64,000 bases of DNA from Cellulomonas sp. Root485. Its GTDB lineage: Bacteria; Actinomycetota; Actinomycetes; Actinomycetales; Cellulomonadaceae. Within the stretch, counting starts at the first letter, position 1. Each line of letters starts with the position of its first letter. This document shows, in pieces, positions 1-7,563 of this stretch. The notes under the pieces are model-generated. The model was not told the origin of the DNA, did no database searches, and saw only the letters and a program-made list of their open reading frames with translations. The stretch spans positions 765,904 through 829,903 of the forward strand of contig NZ_LMFC01000002.1 of NCBI RefSeq assembly GCF_001426705.1. The letters are read 5' to 3'. The translations under genes and the position numbers were made by a program.

Positions 1-780
1 CTGGCCCAGCTCCCGGCGTCCGTCGCAGGCAGCGACGAGGTGGTCCGGCTCGAGTCGACCATCATCTGGGCCTACATCGCCCGCGGTGACGCGACGTACG
101 CGCGCTATCGCGGCCGGCAGCTCCTCGCGCACACGCGCCAGCACGGGTCGGCCCGGGCGGTGTCGTCGGTGCACTGGAACCTGGCGTTCGTCGACGACGC
201 GCTGGGGGACCCCGACGCGGCGCTCGCGCAGCTCGAGTCCGCGATCGCGCTGGCCGGAGCGGACGAGATCGACCGCGACCTGCCCCGCCTCCGCCTGGAC
301 CGGGCGTTCCTGCTCGTCTCCGTCGAGCCGCCCCGCGCGGAGGAGGCGCTCGCAGACCTCGACGCCGCACAGACCGCCCTGGAGATCAGCGAGTCACAGA
401 TCGAGCTGGCGCGTGCTGACTCCGTCCGGTCGCGCGCCTGGTTGCTGCTCGACGACGCGGCGACCGCGCAGCAGTACGCCACCCGCGCCGTCGAGCTGTT
501 GCGGGAGGGCGTGCGCCGCGACTCGGCGTCCGCGCACGAGGCGCTCGGCGACGCGATGCTCGCCCAGCGGGCACGGCCCGAGGCCGTCAAGGAGTACCGG
601 TCGGCGGCGGAGCTGCTCGACATGATCTCGTCCGGACGGTCCGCCGCGGTGCTCTGGCGCCGCATCGGGGACCGTCTCCGGGTGGCCGGCGACGAGGACG
701 AGCGGGTGGTCGAGGCCTACGGCCGCGCGCTCGCCGCAGCCGGCATCCGTGGGGTCCTGCCCCCGCCACCGAGGGCATGA
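1..780 (+). CDS. TPR-rich protein, C-terminal part (5' end outside window)
   Basis: The frame is open from base 1, so the N-terminus and any DNA-binding domain lie outside the window; about 259 residues are visible. They are an all-helical array of roughly 35-residue TPR-like units. An example is the unit starting SVHWNLAFVDDALGD, with Ala/Gly/Tyr at the usual packing positions, and the last reads AAVLWRRIGDRLRVAGDEDE. The C-terminal wording resembles the TPR tails of actinobacterial XRE-type regulators as I remember them, but the HTH itself is not seen. Two tiny secreted-peptide genes follow immediately on the same strand, which is the layout of TPR peptide receptors and their cognate pro-peptides. 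An alternative is a generic TPR scaffold with no link to the peptides. Confidence 0.75.
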   Translation: MAQLPASVAGSDEVVRLESTIIWAYIARGDATYARYRGRQLLAHTRQHGSARAVSSVHWNLAFVDDALGDPDAALAQLESAIALAGADEIDRDLPRLRLDRAFLLVSVEPPRAEEALADLDAAQTALEISESQIELARADSVRSRAWLLLDDAATAQQYATRAVELLREGVRRDSASAHEALGDAMLAQRARPEAVKEYRSAAELLDMISSGRSAAVLWRRIGDRLRVAGDEDERVVEAYGRALAAAGIRGVLPPPPRA

Positions 781-856
781 ACTCGCACAACAGTGCTGTC
801 TACCCCCTAGTGTCCTGCGTCATTGCGCCCCAGACATGGGCTAGGGACCATTCCAG

Positions 857-879
857 GTGTACCGGAGAGTCCGGTGCAC
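857..879 (+). promoter_or_regulatory. Hairpin in the leader of the first micro-peptide
   Basis: Arms 857-866 and 870-879 pair over 10 bp with one G.T pair and a 3-nt loop. The hairpin ends about 8 nt before the GGAAAGG ribosome binding site of the 898 gene. It could tune translation or mark the 5' end of the peptide mRNA. The function is inferred. Confidence 0.45.
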
Positions 880-897
880 GCTCGGAAAGGTTCCCTC

Positions 898-1020
898 ATG
901 AAGAAGCTCAGCATCGCCGTCGTCATCGCCCTCACCGCGCTCGCCGGTGTCACCAGCGCCACGGCGGCCTCCGGCGCCACCCAGCAGGTGGCCGCTCCGT
1001 GCTGCAAGCACATCATCTGA
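898..1020 (+). CDS. Secreted 40-residue micro-peptide with PCCK motif (copy 1)
   Basis: This gene is too short for ordinary gene callers. ATG at 898 is preceded by GGAAAGG at 6-7 nt spacing. The product has a Lys-Lys n-region, a hydrophobic core (SIAVVIALTALAG) and Ala-rich cleavage candidates around residues 21-24, so it looks like a Sec pre-peptide. The remainder is about 16 residues and ends VAAPCCKHII, with P34-C35-C36-K37. A second 40-residue gene at 1114 has the same start, the same core and PCCK at the identical residues, which strongly supports both being real. The likely role is a secreted and processed signalling peptide read by the upstream TPR protein (inference). A small disulfide-linked or bacteriocin-like peptide is an alternative, but no modifying enzyme is nearby. 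Confidence 0.75.
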   Translation: MKKLSIAVVIALTALAGVTSATAASGATQQVAAPCCKHII

Positions 1021-1035
1021 CACCCACGACGACAG

Positions 1036-1076
1036 GCGCGTCGCCACACCCGCCCCCGCGGTCCGTGGCGACGCGC
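1036..1076 (+). terminator. Intercistronic hairpin between the two micro-peptide genes
   Basis: Perfect 12-bp inverted repeat: 1036-1047 (GCGCGTCGCCAC) and 1065-1076 (GTGGCGACGCGC), with a 17-nt loop. It begins 16 nt after the first stop codon and ends 37 nt before the second ATG. It may be an attenuator that lowers expression of copy 2, or a 3' stabiliser of the copy 1 message. Confidence 0.6.
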
Positions 1077-1113
1077 GATGCCCGGTCAGAACGACCAGCT
1101 GGAAGGTTCGACC

Positions 1114-1236
1114 ATGAAGAAGCAGAGCATCGCCCTCGTCCTCGCTCTCGCCGCCCTCACGGGTGCCGGGGGAGTCATCGCACCCGTGACAGACGCCCAG
1201 ACGTTCACGATCCCGTGCTGCAAGTCAGGCACCTGA
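1114..1236 (+). CDS. Secreted 40-residue micro-peptide with PCCK motif (copy 2)
   Basis: ATG at 1114 follows a GGAAGG ribosome binding site. The product begins MKKQSIALVLALAAL, a Sec-type signal, and has the C-terminus FTIPCCKSGT. It is exactly 40 residues, like the 898 product. Aligned without gaps, the two share MKK-SIA, the hydrophobic core and P34-C35-C36-K37, while the residues between the signal and PCCK and the last three residues differ. Conservation of a short C-terminal motif in a diverged propeptide is the pattern of duplicated signalling-peptide genes. The strongest terminator-like hairpin nearby lies 62 nt downstream. No nearby gene encodes a lanthipeptide, thiopeptide or sactipeptide enzyme. 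Confidence 0.75.
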   Translation: MKKQSIALVLALAALTGAGGVIAPVTDAQTFTIPCCKSGT

Positions 1237-1297
1237 GCACGGCAGCACCGAGGTGTCCCGCACCCCTCGTGGGCGGGGGCGCCCACCTCGTCCCGCC

Positions 1298-1332
1298 GGC
1301 CGGTGGGCGTCCCCGCACGACGCCCACCGGCC
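1298..1332 (+). terminator. Strong hairpin terminator after the micro-peptide pair
   Basis: Arms 1298-1311 and 1319-1332 are perfectly complementary over 14 bp around a 7-nt loop. There is no T-tract, which is common for actinobacterial terminators. It probably closes the peptide transcription unit. Confidence 0.6.
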
Positions 1333-1541
1333 CGCCGGGCGCCCGCCGGACCGCGCACGTCGGGGTCCGGCGCCCACCCCTCCTGCGCGGTGCGTGACGG
1401 TTGCCGCCCGACGCCGCACCCTGGACCGTCCTACTCCTCCAGGATCAGCCGGGATCCAGGTGATTCTCAGGTTCGAGGATTCACCCGGAAGGACGGCCTG
1501 GACGTTTGACCAGCACCACATTCGTGCCGCACACTCGTCCT

Positions 1542-1627
1542 GACGGTGCGCATCGCCTGCCCCCTGCGCGGTGCGCACCGTCTTCACGTCCGGAGAGCGG
1601 GACGGGTCCCCTGACCCGTCCCGCTCT
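1542..1627 (+). ncRNA. Candidate two-stem-loop small RNA ending in a terminator
   Basis: Stem 1 is 1542-1552 with 1572-1582 (11 bp, C-rich loop). Stem 2 is 1594-1608 with 1613-1627 (15 perfect bp, 4-nt loop CCCT), followed by TTGG. A weak promoter, TTGACC at 1506-1511 with CACACT 18 nt later, would start a transcript just upstream. Two stem-loops with C-rich loops recall the actinobacterial 6C RNA class, but the C runs here are five and four, so assignment is doubtful. Stem 2 alone could simply be a bidirectional terminator. Confidence 0.35.
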
Positions 1628-1696
1628 TGGCGTCCCAGGGGGGTCCGACCTGCTCCGCCTCGGCGCGCCATGCCCGTGATCACGCGGCGGCGCGGT

Positions 1697-1702
1697 TAGC
1701 GT
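1697..1702 (+). promoter_or_regulatory. -10 box TAGCGT, probable leaderless start
   Basis: TAGCGT lies 7 nt before GTG 1710, so transcription would begin at or next to the start codon. This supports GTG 1710 as the start, since no ribosome binding site is visible. Confidence 0.5.
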
Positions 1703-1709
1703 TCCCAGG

Positions 1710-4700
1710 GTGACCGTCCCCGTGCGCACCTCCGGCCCGGGACCCGACCAGGCTCCTGAGACCGGCGCAGACCCAGCCGACCGCCCGATGCTCGTCGAGC
1801 CCCCCAGCCCTGCCGAGCTCCTCGAAGGCTCCGTCGCCACCTGGCGCGCGGCCCTCGTCGAAGCCGCCGGCGGGTCGACGCTCGTCGACGTCGAGCTGCT
1901 CGGCGACGCCGCGCTCGACCTGTCCGCCGCGCACCCGTCGGGGATCTCCCAGCTCTACGCCGGCCGTGAGACCCGACTGTCCAACCTGGTCCGCGAGGGC
2001 GCCGCCCTGTCGACCGCGCGACGCCGTGCCCGTGCCGTGAGCGCACGCGCCGCCGTGTACGCCCAGCGCTACGGCATCGCCCCCACCTCGCTCGCGATCG
2101 GCGTCGCCACCTGGACCGAGCGCACCACCCCGGACATCGCGAGCGACGACGTCGCCGCGCTCGCGTCCGTGACCCGGCAGCGGGCTCCCGAGGGCGAGCA
2201 GCAGCCGGAGGCGGCACCCCGCGTCGTGCGGGCCCCCGTCCTCCTGCGCCCCGTCACCCTGCACGCCCGCGGCTCCGGCGAGAGCGACTACGAGCTCGCG
2301 CTCGAGCCGTCGCTCGAGGTCAACCCGGTGCTCGCACGGGCCCTGCGGACGCGTGGCGCGCTCCTCGACCCCGGCGCGGTCGCGCGCGGCACGTTCACGT
2401 CCAACGGGTTCGACCCGCGCGGCGCGCTGCACCGGCTCGCGTCCCTGGGCGAGGCCGTCCTCGACGACTTCTCGATGAGCGAGCGGGTGGTCGTCGGCAC
2501 CTTCGTGCACCCCGGCCAGATCCTCGTCGACGACCTCGACAACCTGTCCGGCACGCTCGAGCGCCACGAGGTGGTCTCCGCGCTCGCGGGCGTCGAGGAG
2601 TCCCGGACCCGGCTGCAGCGCGTCCTGCCCGCTCCGGTCCGCGGCGACCGCGACCCCGGCCACGAGCGCGGCGTCGGCGACCTCGACCCCGCACAGCAGC
2701 ACGTCCTCGACGTCGTCGCGACCGGGACGCACCTGTTCGTCGACGCCCCCGCCGGTGCCGACGTCACCGGCACGCTCGCCGCGCTCGTCGCTGACGCGGC
2801 CGCCACCGGCCGCACCGTGCTCTACGTCCCCGGGCACCGTCGTGCGGCCACGGCGCTCGCGGACCGGCTCGCGACCCTGGGCCTGGGGGACCTGCTGCTG
2901 GACGTCGCGCCCGAGGCGGGGTGGCGGTCGGCGATCTCCCGCCGCCTGCTCGGCGCGATGACGCTCGAGGCACCCGCCGTCGACGCGCACGGCGTCGTCG
3001 CGCTGCGCAGCGAGCTCGTCAGCACGCGCGAGCGCCTCCGGGCCTACGTCGACGCGCTGCACGCGGAGCGCGCCCCCTGGGGTGTCTCGGCGTACGACGC
3101 CCTCCAGCAGCTGGCCCGCCTGACCTCGACCCGGCCGACCCCGAAGACGACAGTGCGCCTGTCGCCCGACGTCGCACGTGTGCTCGACGCGCCCCGTCGT
3201 ACGGAGCTCGCCGGTGCCCTTGTGCAGGCCGGTGAGCTCGGGGCGTTCCGGGTCCGTCCCACCGACACACCCTGGTACGGCGCGGACCTGCGGACGCGTG
3301 CCGACGCCGACAACGCGGTCCGCCGGCTCGAGCGCCTGCTCGACTCCACCCTGCCGGGGCTGGTCGCCCGCACCGCGCAGGTGGCCACCGAGACCGGGCT
3401 GACGCAGGCGACCACCGTCGTCTCGTGGGTCGAGCAGCTGACCATGCTCGACGGTGTCCGCGCGGCCCTGGACGTGTTCCAGCCCATCGTGTTCGAACGC
3501 ACCGCCGCGGACCTCGTGGCCGCCACCGCCACCAAGGAGTGGCGTGCGGAACGCGGCATGGACATGGGCTACTGGCTGCGCCGACGGCTGCGCAAGCAGT
3601 CCAAGGACATGGTCCGCCCCGGCCGGCCCGTCGCCGACCTGCACGCGCGCCTCCTCGAGGTGCAGGCGCAGCGCGAGGTCTGGCAGGCCCACTGCCCCTC
3701 CGGTGGGTGGCCGCGGCTGCCCGACGGCCTCGAGCACATCGAGGAGGAGCTCGCCGCTGTGCGCGCCGACCTCGACGCGCTCGACGAGGTCCTCGTCACG
3801 ACCCCCGGCGGTGGCGGCCTGTCGAGCCTGCCGTTCGCGACGCTGACCGAGCGGCTGACCCGACTGCGGTCCGACACCGGCGCCCTCGCCGACCTCCCCG
3901 AGCGCACCGGGCTCCTGCACCGCCTGCGGTCCGCGGGGCTCGGGGCGCTCGTCGACGACCTGGCCACCCGCCGGATCGACCCCGCCCTCGCACCGGCCGA
4001 GCTCGACCTGGCCTGGTGGAGCACGGTCATCGAGCAGATCCTCGGCGAGGACCCCGCGCTCGCCGGGTACGACGGCGCCGCTCTCGGTGCCCTGTCCGCC
4101 CGGTACGCGACTCTCGACCGCGCCCACGTGAAGAGCCTGTCCGGCCCGGTCCTAGGGGCGGTCGTCGGCCACGTGTCGCAGACCCTGCGCCAGCACCGCG
4201 AGCAGGCCGAGGCGCTCTTCGCGGACCTCGTCGAGGAGCGGCTCACCTCGATGCGGGACACCGTCGTGCGGCACCCCGAGGTGGCCCGGCGGCTGCGGCC
4301 CGTGATCGCCGCCAGCCCCATGCTGGTCCCGCAGGTCCTGCCGCCGACCCGCACCGTCGACCTGGTCGTCATCGACTCCGCCGCACATCTGCCTGTCGAG
4401 GTCGCCCTCGCCGCCGTCGCCCGCGGTCGTCAGGTCGTCGTCGTCGGTGACGCGCGCTGCGCCTCGGGCAGCGCCGTGCGGGAGCTCGCGGCCGTGCTGC
4501 CGTCGGTCGCGCTGCGTGCCGACTCCTCGCGGCGCGACCCGTACCTGACCGCGTTCCTCGCCGCGCACGGCTACGCCGGTGTGCTCCGCCCGACGCCCCT
4601 GCCGCAGCACCGGCCGCTCGTCAGCCTCGACGTGGTCGACGGCACCGGGATGCCGGACCCGACGAGCGGGTCGGTCGACTCGACGCGCGAGGAGGTCGAG

Positions 4701-6386
4701 CACGTCGTCGAGCTCGTCCTCACCCACGCGCTGCTGCGGCCCGACGAGTCGCTCGCCGTCATCACCGCGACCCCGACGCACGCGGAGGCCGTCCGGGAGG
4801 CGGTCCTGTCCGAGGTCCGCGGCAACCCCGCCCTCGCCGCGTTCTTCGACTCCGGCCGCGTCGACCCCTTCGTCGTCACCGACCTGCCCAACGTCGCCGG
4901 TCTGCGCCGCGAGGCGATCATCCTGTCGCTCGGTCTCGGGCGGACCCCGCACCGTCGTGTCCTGCACACCTTCGGTCCGATCACCGGACCCGGGGGCGAC
5001 GCTCTGCTGCTGGACGCCCTCGGCTCCACCCGGCACCGGCTCACCGTCGTCGCGTGCTTCGGGTCCGACGACCTCGACCCCGAGCGCCTGCGCGGCCCCG
5101 GCCCCCGGCTCCTGGCGGACCTGCTCGCCTTCGCGGCCCGCCGCGGGGGCGGCCAGGACGTCGCCGACCTCGTGACCCCGCCCGAGCCGATCGACCCGCT
5201 CCTGCGGTCGCTGGCCGCCGCGACCGCCGCCGCCGACAAGGCCCTCGCCGACGCGACCGAGCCCGACCGTCTCCTGCTGGACCTCGCCGAGCGCCTCTGG
5301 AAGCACGGCCTGCTCGTCGAGGCCGACCACGGCATCCCCGGCGGCGACCGGATCCCGCTCGTCGTAGGCCACCCGGACCTGCCCGGCGAGATGCTCGTCG
5401 CCGTCCTCACCGACGACGAGGGGTACACCGCCGAGCCCAGCGTCCGCGTCCGCGACCGCCTCACCGCCGACCGCCTCGAGCGCGTCGGCTGGAGCGTCAT
5501 CCGCGTCTGGTCCGCCGCCGCCTTCATGGACCCGCAGGCGGAGGTGGACCGCATCCGCCGCGCTGTGCACGCCCGCGTGCCCGCTCCGGCCGCGCCCCGG
5601 ACCGCACCCCTGCAGCTCGGCCTGATCGACGAGGTCGACGACACCGAGGAGCTGCCCACGCCCGCGTCGTCCGCACGGTCGGCGGCGCGCGCGGCTGCTC
5701 GCGCGGCAGCCCACACCGGCGAACCCCGACCCGCGACCGGGGTGTGGTCGACGATCGAGGTCGTCGAGGCGGTCGCCGCCGCGCGTGCTGCGGCACCTGC
5801 CGCTGACCCGCCGACGGCCCCGAACGCCGAACCCGCCGCCGCCGACGCGGGCTCCATGGGTTCCCACGGTGCCGCTGTTTCCGCCGGTGCTGCTGACGGC
5901 GCCGGTGCCGCCGGTTCCGCTGGTGCTGCGGATGCGGCCCGTTCCGAGGCTGCTGCCGGTGCTGCTCGTCCCGACGGTGCGGCTGGTGCTGCTGACGCCG
6001 CTGGTGCTGCTCGTCCCGACGGTGCGGCTGGTTCCGACGGCACCGCTGGTGCCGCGGGTCCCGACCGTGCCGCTGGCTCTTCCGGTTCCGACGGTGCCGC
6101 TGGCTCTGCCGGTTCCGCCGGCGACGACCCCCGCCCGCCGAGCCGCGCGCTCCAGCTCGCCCTCGCGGTGCCCACCCGGCAGCGGCCCGACGTCCGACGC
6201 GGTCTGCCCATCGGCGCCTACAGCGACGACCAGCTGGACGAGCTCGTCGCGTGGCTCCAGTCCGACGAGCAGGAGCGGACCCGCGAGCAGCTGGCCGCCG
6301 CGCTGCGCGACGAGCTGGGCATCACGCGCCGGTCCTACCGGATCGACACCGCGGTCCGCAGCGCGATCACCCGCGGGATGCGCTGA
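1710..6386 (+). CDS. Giant helicase-like protein with nuclease-like C-terminal domain
   Basis: 1558 residues starting at GTG 1710. The layout follows large actinobacterial SF1-helicase/DUF4011-type proteins. A nucleotide-binding-like segment at about 328-360 reads QQHVLD...DAPAGADVTGT, where an active enzyme has GPPGTGK[ST]; the lysine is missing. A Walker B-like strand VVIDSAAHLP (about 880) and GDARC (about 907) follow, again without the classic DE pair. A UvrD-C-like region spans about 1070-1130. Residues about 1190-1275 (HPDLPGEMLVAVLTDDEGY, RDRLTADRLERVGW, VIRVWS) match the Vsr/MTES_1575-type restriction-endonuclease fold. A low-complexity Ala/Gly/Pro/Asp linker (about 1323-1474) leads to a conserved helical C-terminus. 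The protein may be a pseudo-helicase retaining a DNA-binding or nuclease role; function is unproven. Confidence 0.7.
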   Translation: MTVPVRTSGPGPDQAPETGADPADRPMLVEPPSPAELLEGSVATWRAALVEAAGGSTLVDVELLGDAALDLSAAHPSGISQLYAGRETRLSNLVREGAALSTARRRARAVSARAAVYAQRYGIAPTSLAIGVATWTERTTPDIASDDVAALASVTRQRAPEGEQQPEAAPRVVRAPVLLRPVTLHARGSGESDYELALEPSLEVNPVLARALRTRGALLDPGAVARGTFTSNGFDPRGALHRLASLGEAVLDDFSMSERVVVGTFVHPGQILVDDLDNLSGTLERHEVVSALAGVEESRTRLQRVLPAPVRGDRDPGHERGVGDLDPAQQHVLDVVATGTHLFVDAPAGADVTGTLAALVADAAATGRTVLYVPGHRRAATALADRLATLGLGDLLLDVAPEAGWRSAISRRLLGAMTLEAPAVDAHGVVALRSELVSTRERLRAYVDALHAERAPWGVSAYDALQQLARLTSTRPTPKTTVRLSPDVARVLDAPRRTELAGALVQAGELGAFRVRPTDTPWYGADLRTRADADNAVRRLERLLDSTLPGLVARTAQVATETGLTQATTVVSWVEQLTMLDGVRAALDVFQPIVFERTAADLVAATATKEWRAERGMDMGYWLRRRLRKQSKDMVRPGRPVADLHARLLEVQAQREVWQAHCPSGGWPRLPDGLEHIEEELAAVRADLDALDEVLVTTPGGGGLSSLPFATLTERLTRLRSDTGALADLPERTGLLHRLRSAGLGALVDDLATRRIDPALAPAELDLAWWSTVIEQILGEDPALAGYDGAALGALSARYATLDRAHVKSLSGPVLGAVVGHVSQTLRQHREQAEALFADLVEERLTSMRDTVVRHPEVARRLRPVIAASPMLVPQVLPPTRTVDLVVIDSAAHLPVEVALAAVARGRQVVVVGDARCASGSAVRELAAVLPSVALRADSSRRDPYLTAFLAAHGYAGVLRPTPLPQHRPLVSLDVVDGTGMPDPTSGSVDSTREEVEHVVELVLTHALLRPDESLAVITATPTHAEAVREAVLSEVRGNPALAAFFDSGRVDPFVVTDLPNVAGLRREAIILSLGLGRTPHRRVLHTFGPITGPGGDALLLDALGSTRHRLTVVACFGSDDLDPERLRGPGPRLLADLLAFAARRGGGQDVADLVTPPEPIDPLLRSLAAATAAADKALADATEPDRLLLDLAERLWKHGLLVEADHGIPGGDRIPLVVGHPDLPGEMLVAVLTDDEGYTAEPSVRVRDRLTADRLERVGWSVIRVWSAAAFMDPQAEVDRIRRAVHARVPAPAAPRTAPLQLGLIDEVDDTEELPTPASSARSAARAAARAAAHTGEPRPATGVWSTIEVVEAVAAARAAAPAADPPTAPNAEPAAADAGSMGSHGAAVSAGAADGAGAAGSAGAADAARSEAAAGAARPDGAAGAADAAGAARPDGAAGSDGTAGAAGPDRAAGSSGSDGAAGSAGSAGDDPRPPSRALQLALAVPTRQRPDVRRGLPIGAYSDDQLDELVAWLQSDEQERTREQLAAALRDELGITRRSYRIDTAVRSAITRGMR
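5860..6130 (+). repeat. Low-complexity repeat encoding an Ala/Gly/Pro/Asp linker
   Basis: Imperfect reiteration of GGTGCTGCTGGTGCCGCT-like and TCCCGACGGTGCGGCTGG-like units encodes repeated GAAGAAGPDGAAG-type peptides in the linker of the helicase-like protein. Such DNA tends to vary in copy number between strains. Confidence 0.7.
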
Positions 6387-6424
6387 CCGGCTCCCGGGGC
6401 TCCCTCGGGTGGGATCATCGGACG

Positions 6425-6763
6425 GTGTCGTCGACCGAGCCGCCCCAGGGTGCACCCGCACGCCGCCCGCGGCGAGCCGTCCGGCTCGCGGGCACGGTCG
6501 GTGGGGACGACGCCAACCTCGTCTCGTCACACCCGGCGCCCCGGGTAGACGCTCACCGTGACGACGCTCCACGTGACCTCGCTCGTGGCGACGCGGCTGC
6601 CGCAGCCGGTCGCAAGGGCGACAGCGGGCCGACGAACGCCCCGCCCGGGCACGAGCCGGCGGTCGCGACGCGGAGCGCCGACGACTCCGACGTCGGCTGG
6701 GGCGACCGGGAGGCCGGCTCCAACGACGACCGCCTGCACCAGGACAAGCCACCGCACTGGTGA
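6425..6763 (+). CDS. Small conserved hypothetical protein ending in KPPHW
   Basis: GTG at 6425 gives 112 residues, 38 nt after the helicase-like gene and on the same strand. The product is hydrophilic, low-complexity and probably disordered, and ends NDDRLHQDKPPHW. A C-terminal DRL..DKPPHW signature recurs in small actinobacterial hypothetical proteins as I recall, which supports the frame. There is no signal peptide or membrane segment. The start is uncertain: the frame is open further upstream into the helicase gene, and only a weak GATCAT-N6-GTG supports leaderless initiation. Function unknown. Confidence 0.55.
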   Translation: MSSTEPPQGAPARRPRRAVRLAGTVGGDDANLVSSHPAPRVDAHRDDAPRDLARGDAAAAAGRKGDSGPTNAPPGHEPAVATRSADDSDVGWGDREAGSNDDRLHQDKPPHW

Positions 6764-6840
6764 CTCCTGTGTCAGACCCGCGCGAGACGATCGCGGGGCC
6801 AACCCATCGACCATCCGCACGACCCGAAGGAGACACACCC

Positions 6841-7419
6841 ATGGCCGAGGTCCTGCTCTTCCACCACGCCCAGGGGCTCACGTCCGGTGTCCTCGACTTC
6901 GCGGACACGCTCCGCGACGCAGGACACACCGTGCACGTCCCGGACCTGTACGACGGGCACGTGTTCGAGGACATCGAGTCCGGCCTCGCGTACGCCGACG
7001 AGGTCGGGTTCCCGATCGTGCTGGGACGCGGACAGGCCACGGTCGACACATTGCCGGAAGCGCTCGTGTACGCCGGATTCTCGCTCGGCGTCCTGCCCGC
7101 GCAGATGCTCGCTCAGACACGCCCCGGCGCGAAGGGTGCCCTGTTCTTCCACTCGTGCGTCCCGACCTCGGAGTTCGACAGCCCGTGGCCGAAGGGTGTG
7201 CCGGTGCAGATCCACGGCATGGACGCCGACCCGTTCTTCGCCGGTGAGGGTGACATCGACGCAGCCCGCGCCCTGGTGAAGGAGTCCCCCGACGCGGAGC
7301 TCTTCGTCTACCCGGGCGAGGAGCACCTGTTCGCGGACAACAGCCTGCCCTCGTACGACCCCGCCGCCGCCCAGCTCCTCACGGAACGCACGCTCGCCTT
7401 CCTCGCGGCGATCCGCTAG
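6841..7419 (+). CDS. Dienelactone hydrolase family protein
   Basis: 192 residues with a clear GAAGGAG ribosome binding site ahead of ATG 6841. The alpha/beta-hydrolase fold is recognisable: strand MAEVLLFHHAQGLTSG, nucleophile elbow G-F-S-L-G (YAGFSLGVLPAQ), acid region HGMDADPFF and histidine GEEHLFAD. Classic dienelactone hydrolases use Cys as nucleophile; here the elbow has Ser, so an esterase or lipase-like cytosolic hydrolase is likely. The substrate is unknown. No partner genes are adjacent, and a palindromic repeat follows downstream. Confidence 0.85.
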   Translation: MAEVLLFHHAQGLTSGVLDFADTLRDAGHTVHVPDLYDGHVFEDIESGLAYADEVGFPIVLGRGQATVDTLPEALVYAGFSLGVLPAQMLAQTRPGAKGALFFHSCVPTSEFDSPWPKGVPVQIHGMDADPFFAGEGDIDAARALVKESPDAELFVYPGEEHLFADNSLPSYDPAAAQLLTERTLAFLAAIR

Positions 7420-7505
7420 CCACCACGGCGAAGGAGAGTCGCCGCCCGCAGCCCGAGGCCGGGCCGGGCGGCGGTCGTCATGCTCGGCGGTTCACCATGC
7501 GGTCG

Positions 7506-7556
7506 ACCAAGCCATGAGTGGCGATGACTCTGCCCACTGCGCCACTCATGGCTTCC
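7506..7556. repeat. Palindromic repeat, copy 1
   Basis: Perfect 15-bp inverted repeat (7509-7523 and 7540-7554, AAGCCATGAGTGGCG and its complement) with a 16-nt loop, lying between the convergent hydrolase and mscL genes. The flank ACCAAGCC...TGAGTG recurs at 24117 and a variant at 24201. It could be a bidirectional terminator or a REP-like element. Confidence 0.65.
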
Positions 7557-7563
7557 TCGCGGC

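Larger units (their letters stand above)
1237..1709. other. Intergenic region between micro-peptides and helicase-like gene
   Basis: No convincing protein gene is visible in these 473 bases. They contain the 1298-1332 hairpin, a comparatively AT-richer patch around 1450-1540, two further stem-loops (1542-1582 and 1594-1627), and the TAGCGT box of the downstream gene. Confidence 0.6.

Noticed and set aside
898..1236. Lanthipeptide, lasso peptide or other RiPP precursors
   Set aside because: Short precursors with Cys fit superficially, but no cyclase, dehydratase, radical-SAM or ABC exporter gene is adjacent within the window, and the N-termini look like Sec signals instead of RiPP leaders. 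The region upstream of base 1 is not visible.
1680..4127. Long reverse-strand open frame opposite the helicase-like gene
   Set aside because: High GC leaves antisense frames open; its translation is low-complexity Gly/Arg/Val without family motifs, while the plus frame has coherent domains. The same applies to other long antisense frames such as 4152-7049, 9212-11506, 13818-15158 and 31915-33384.
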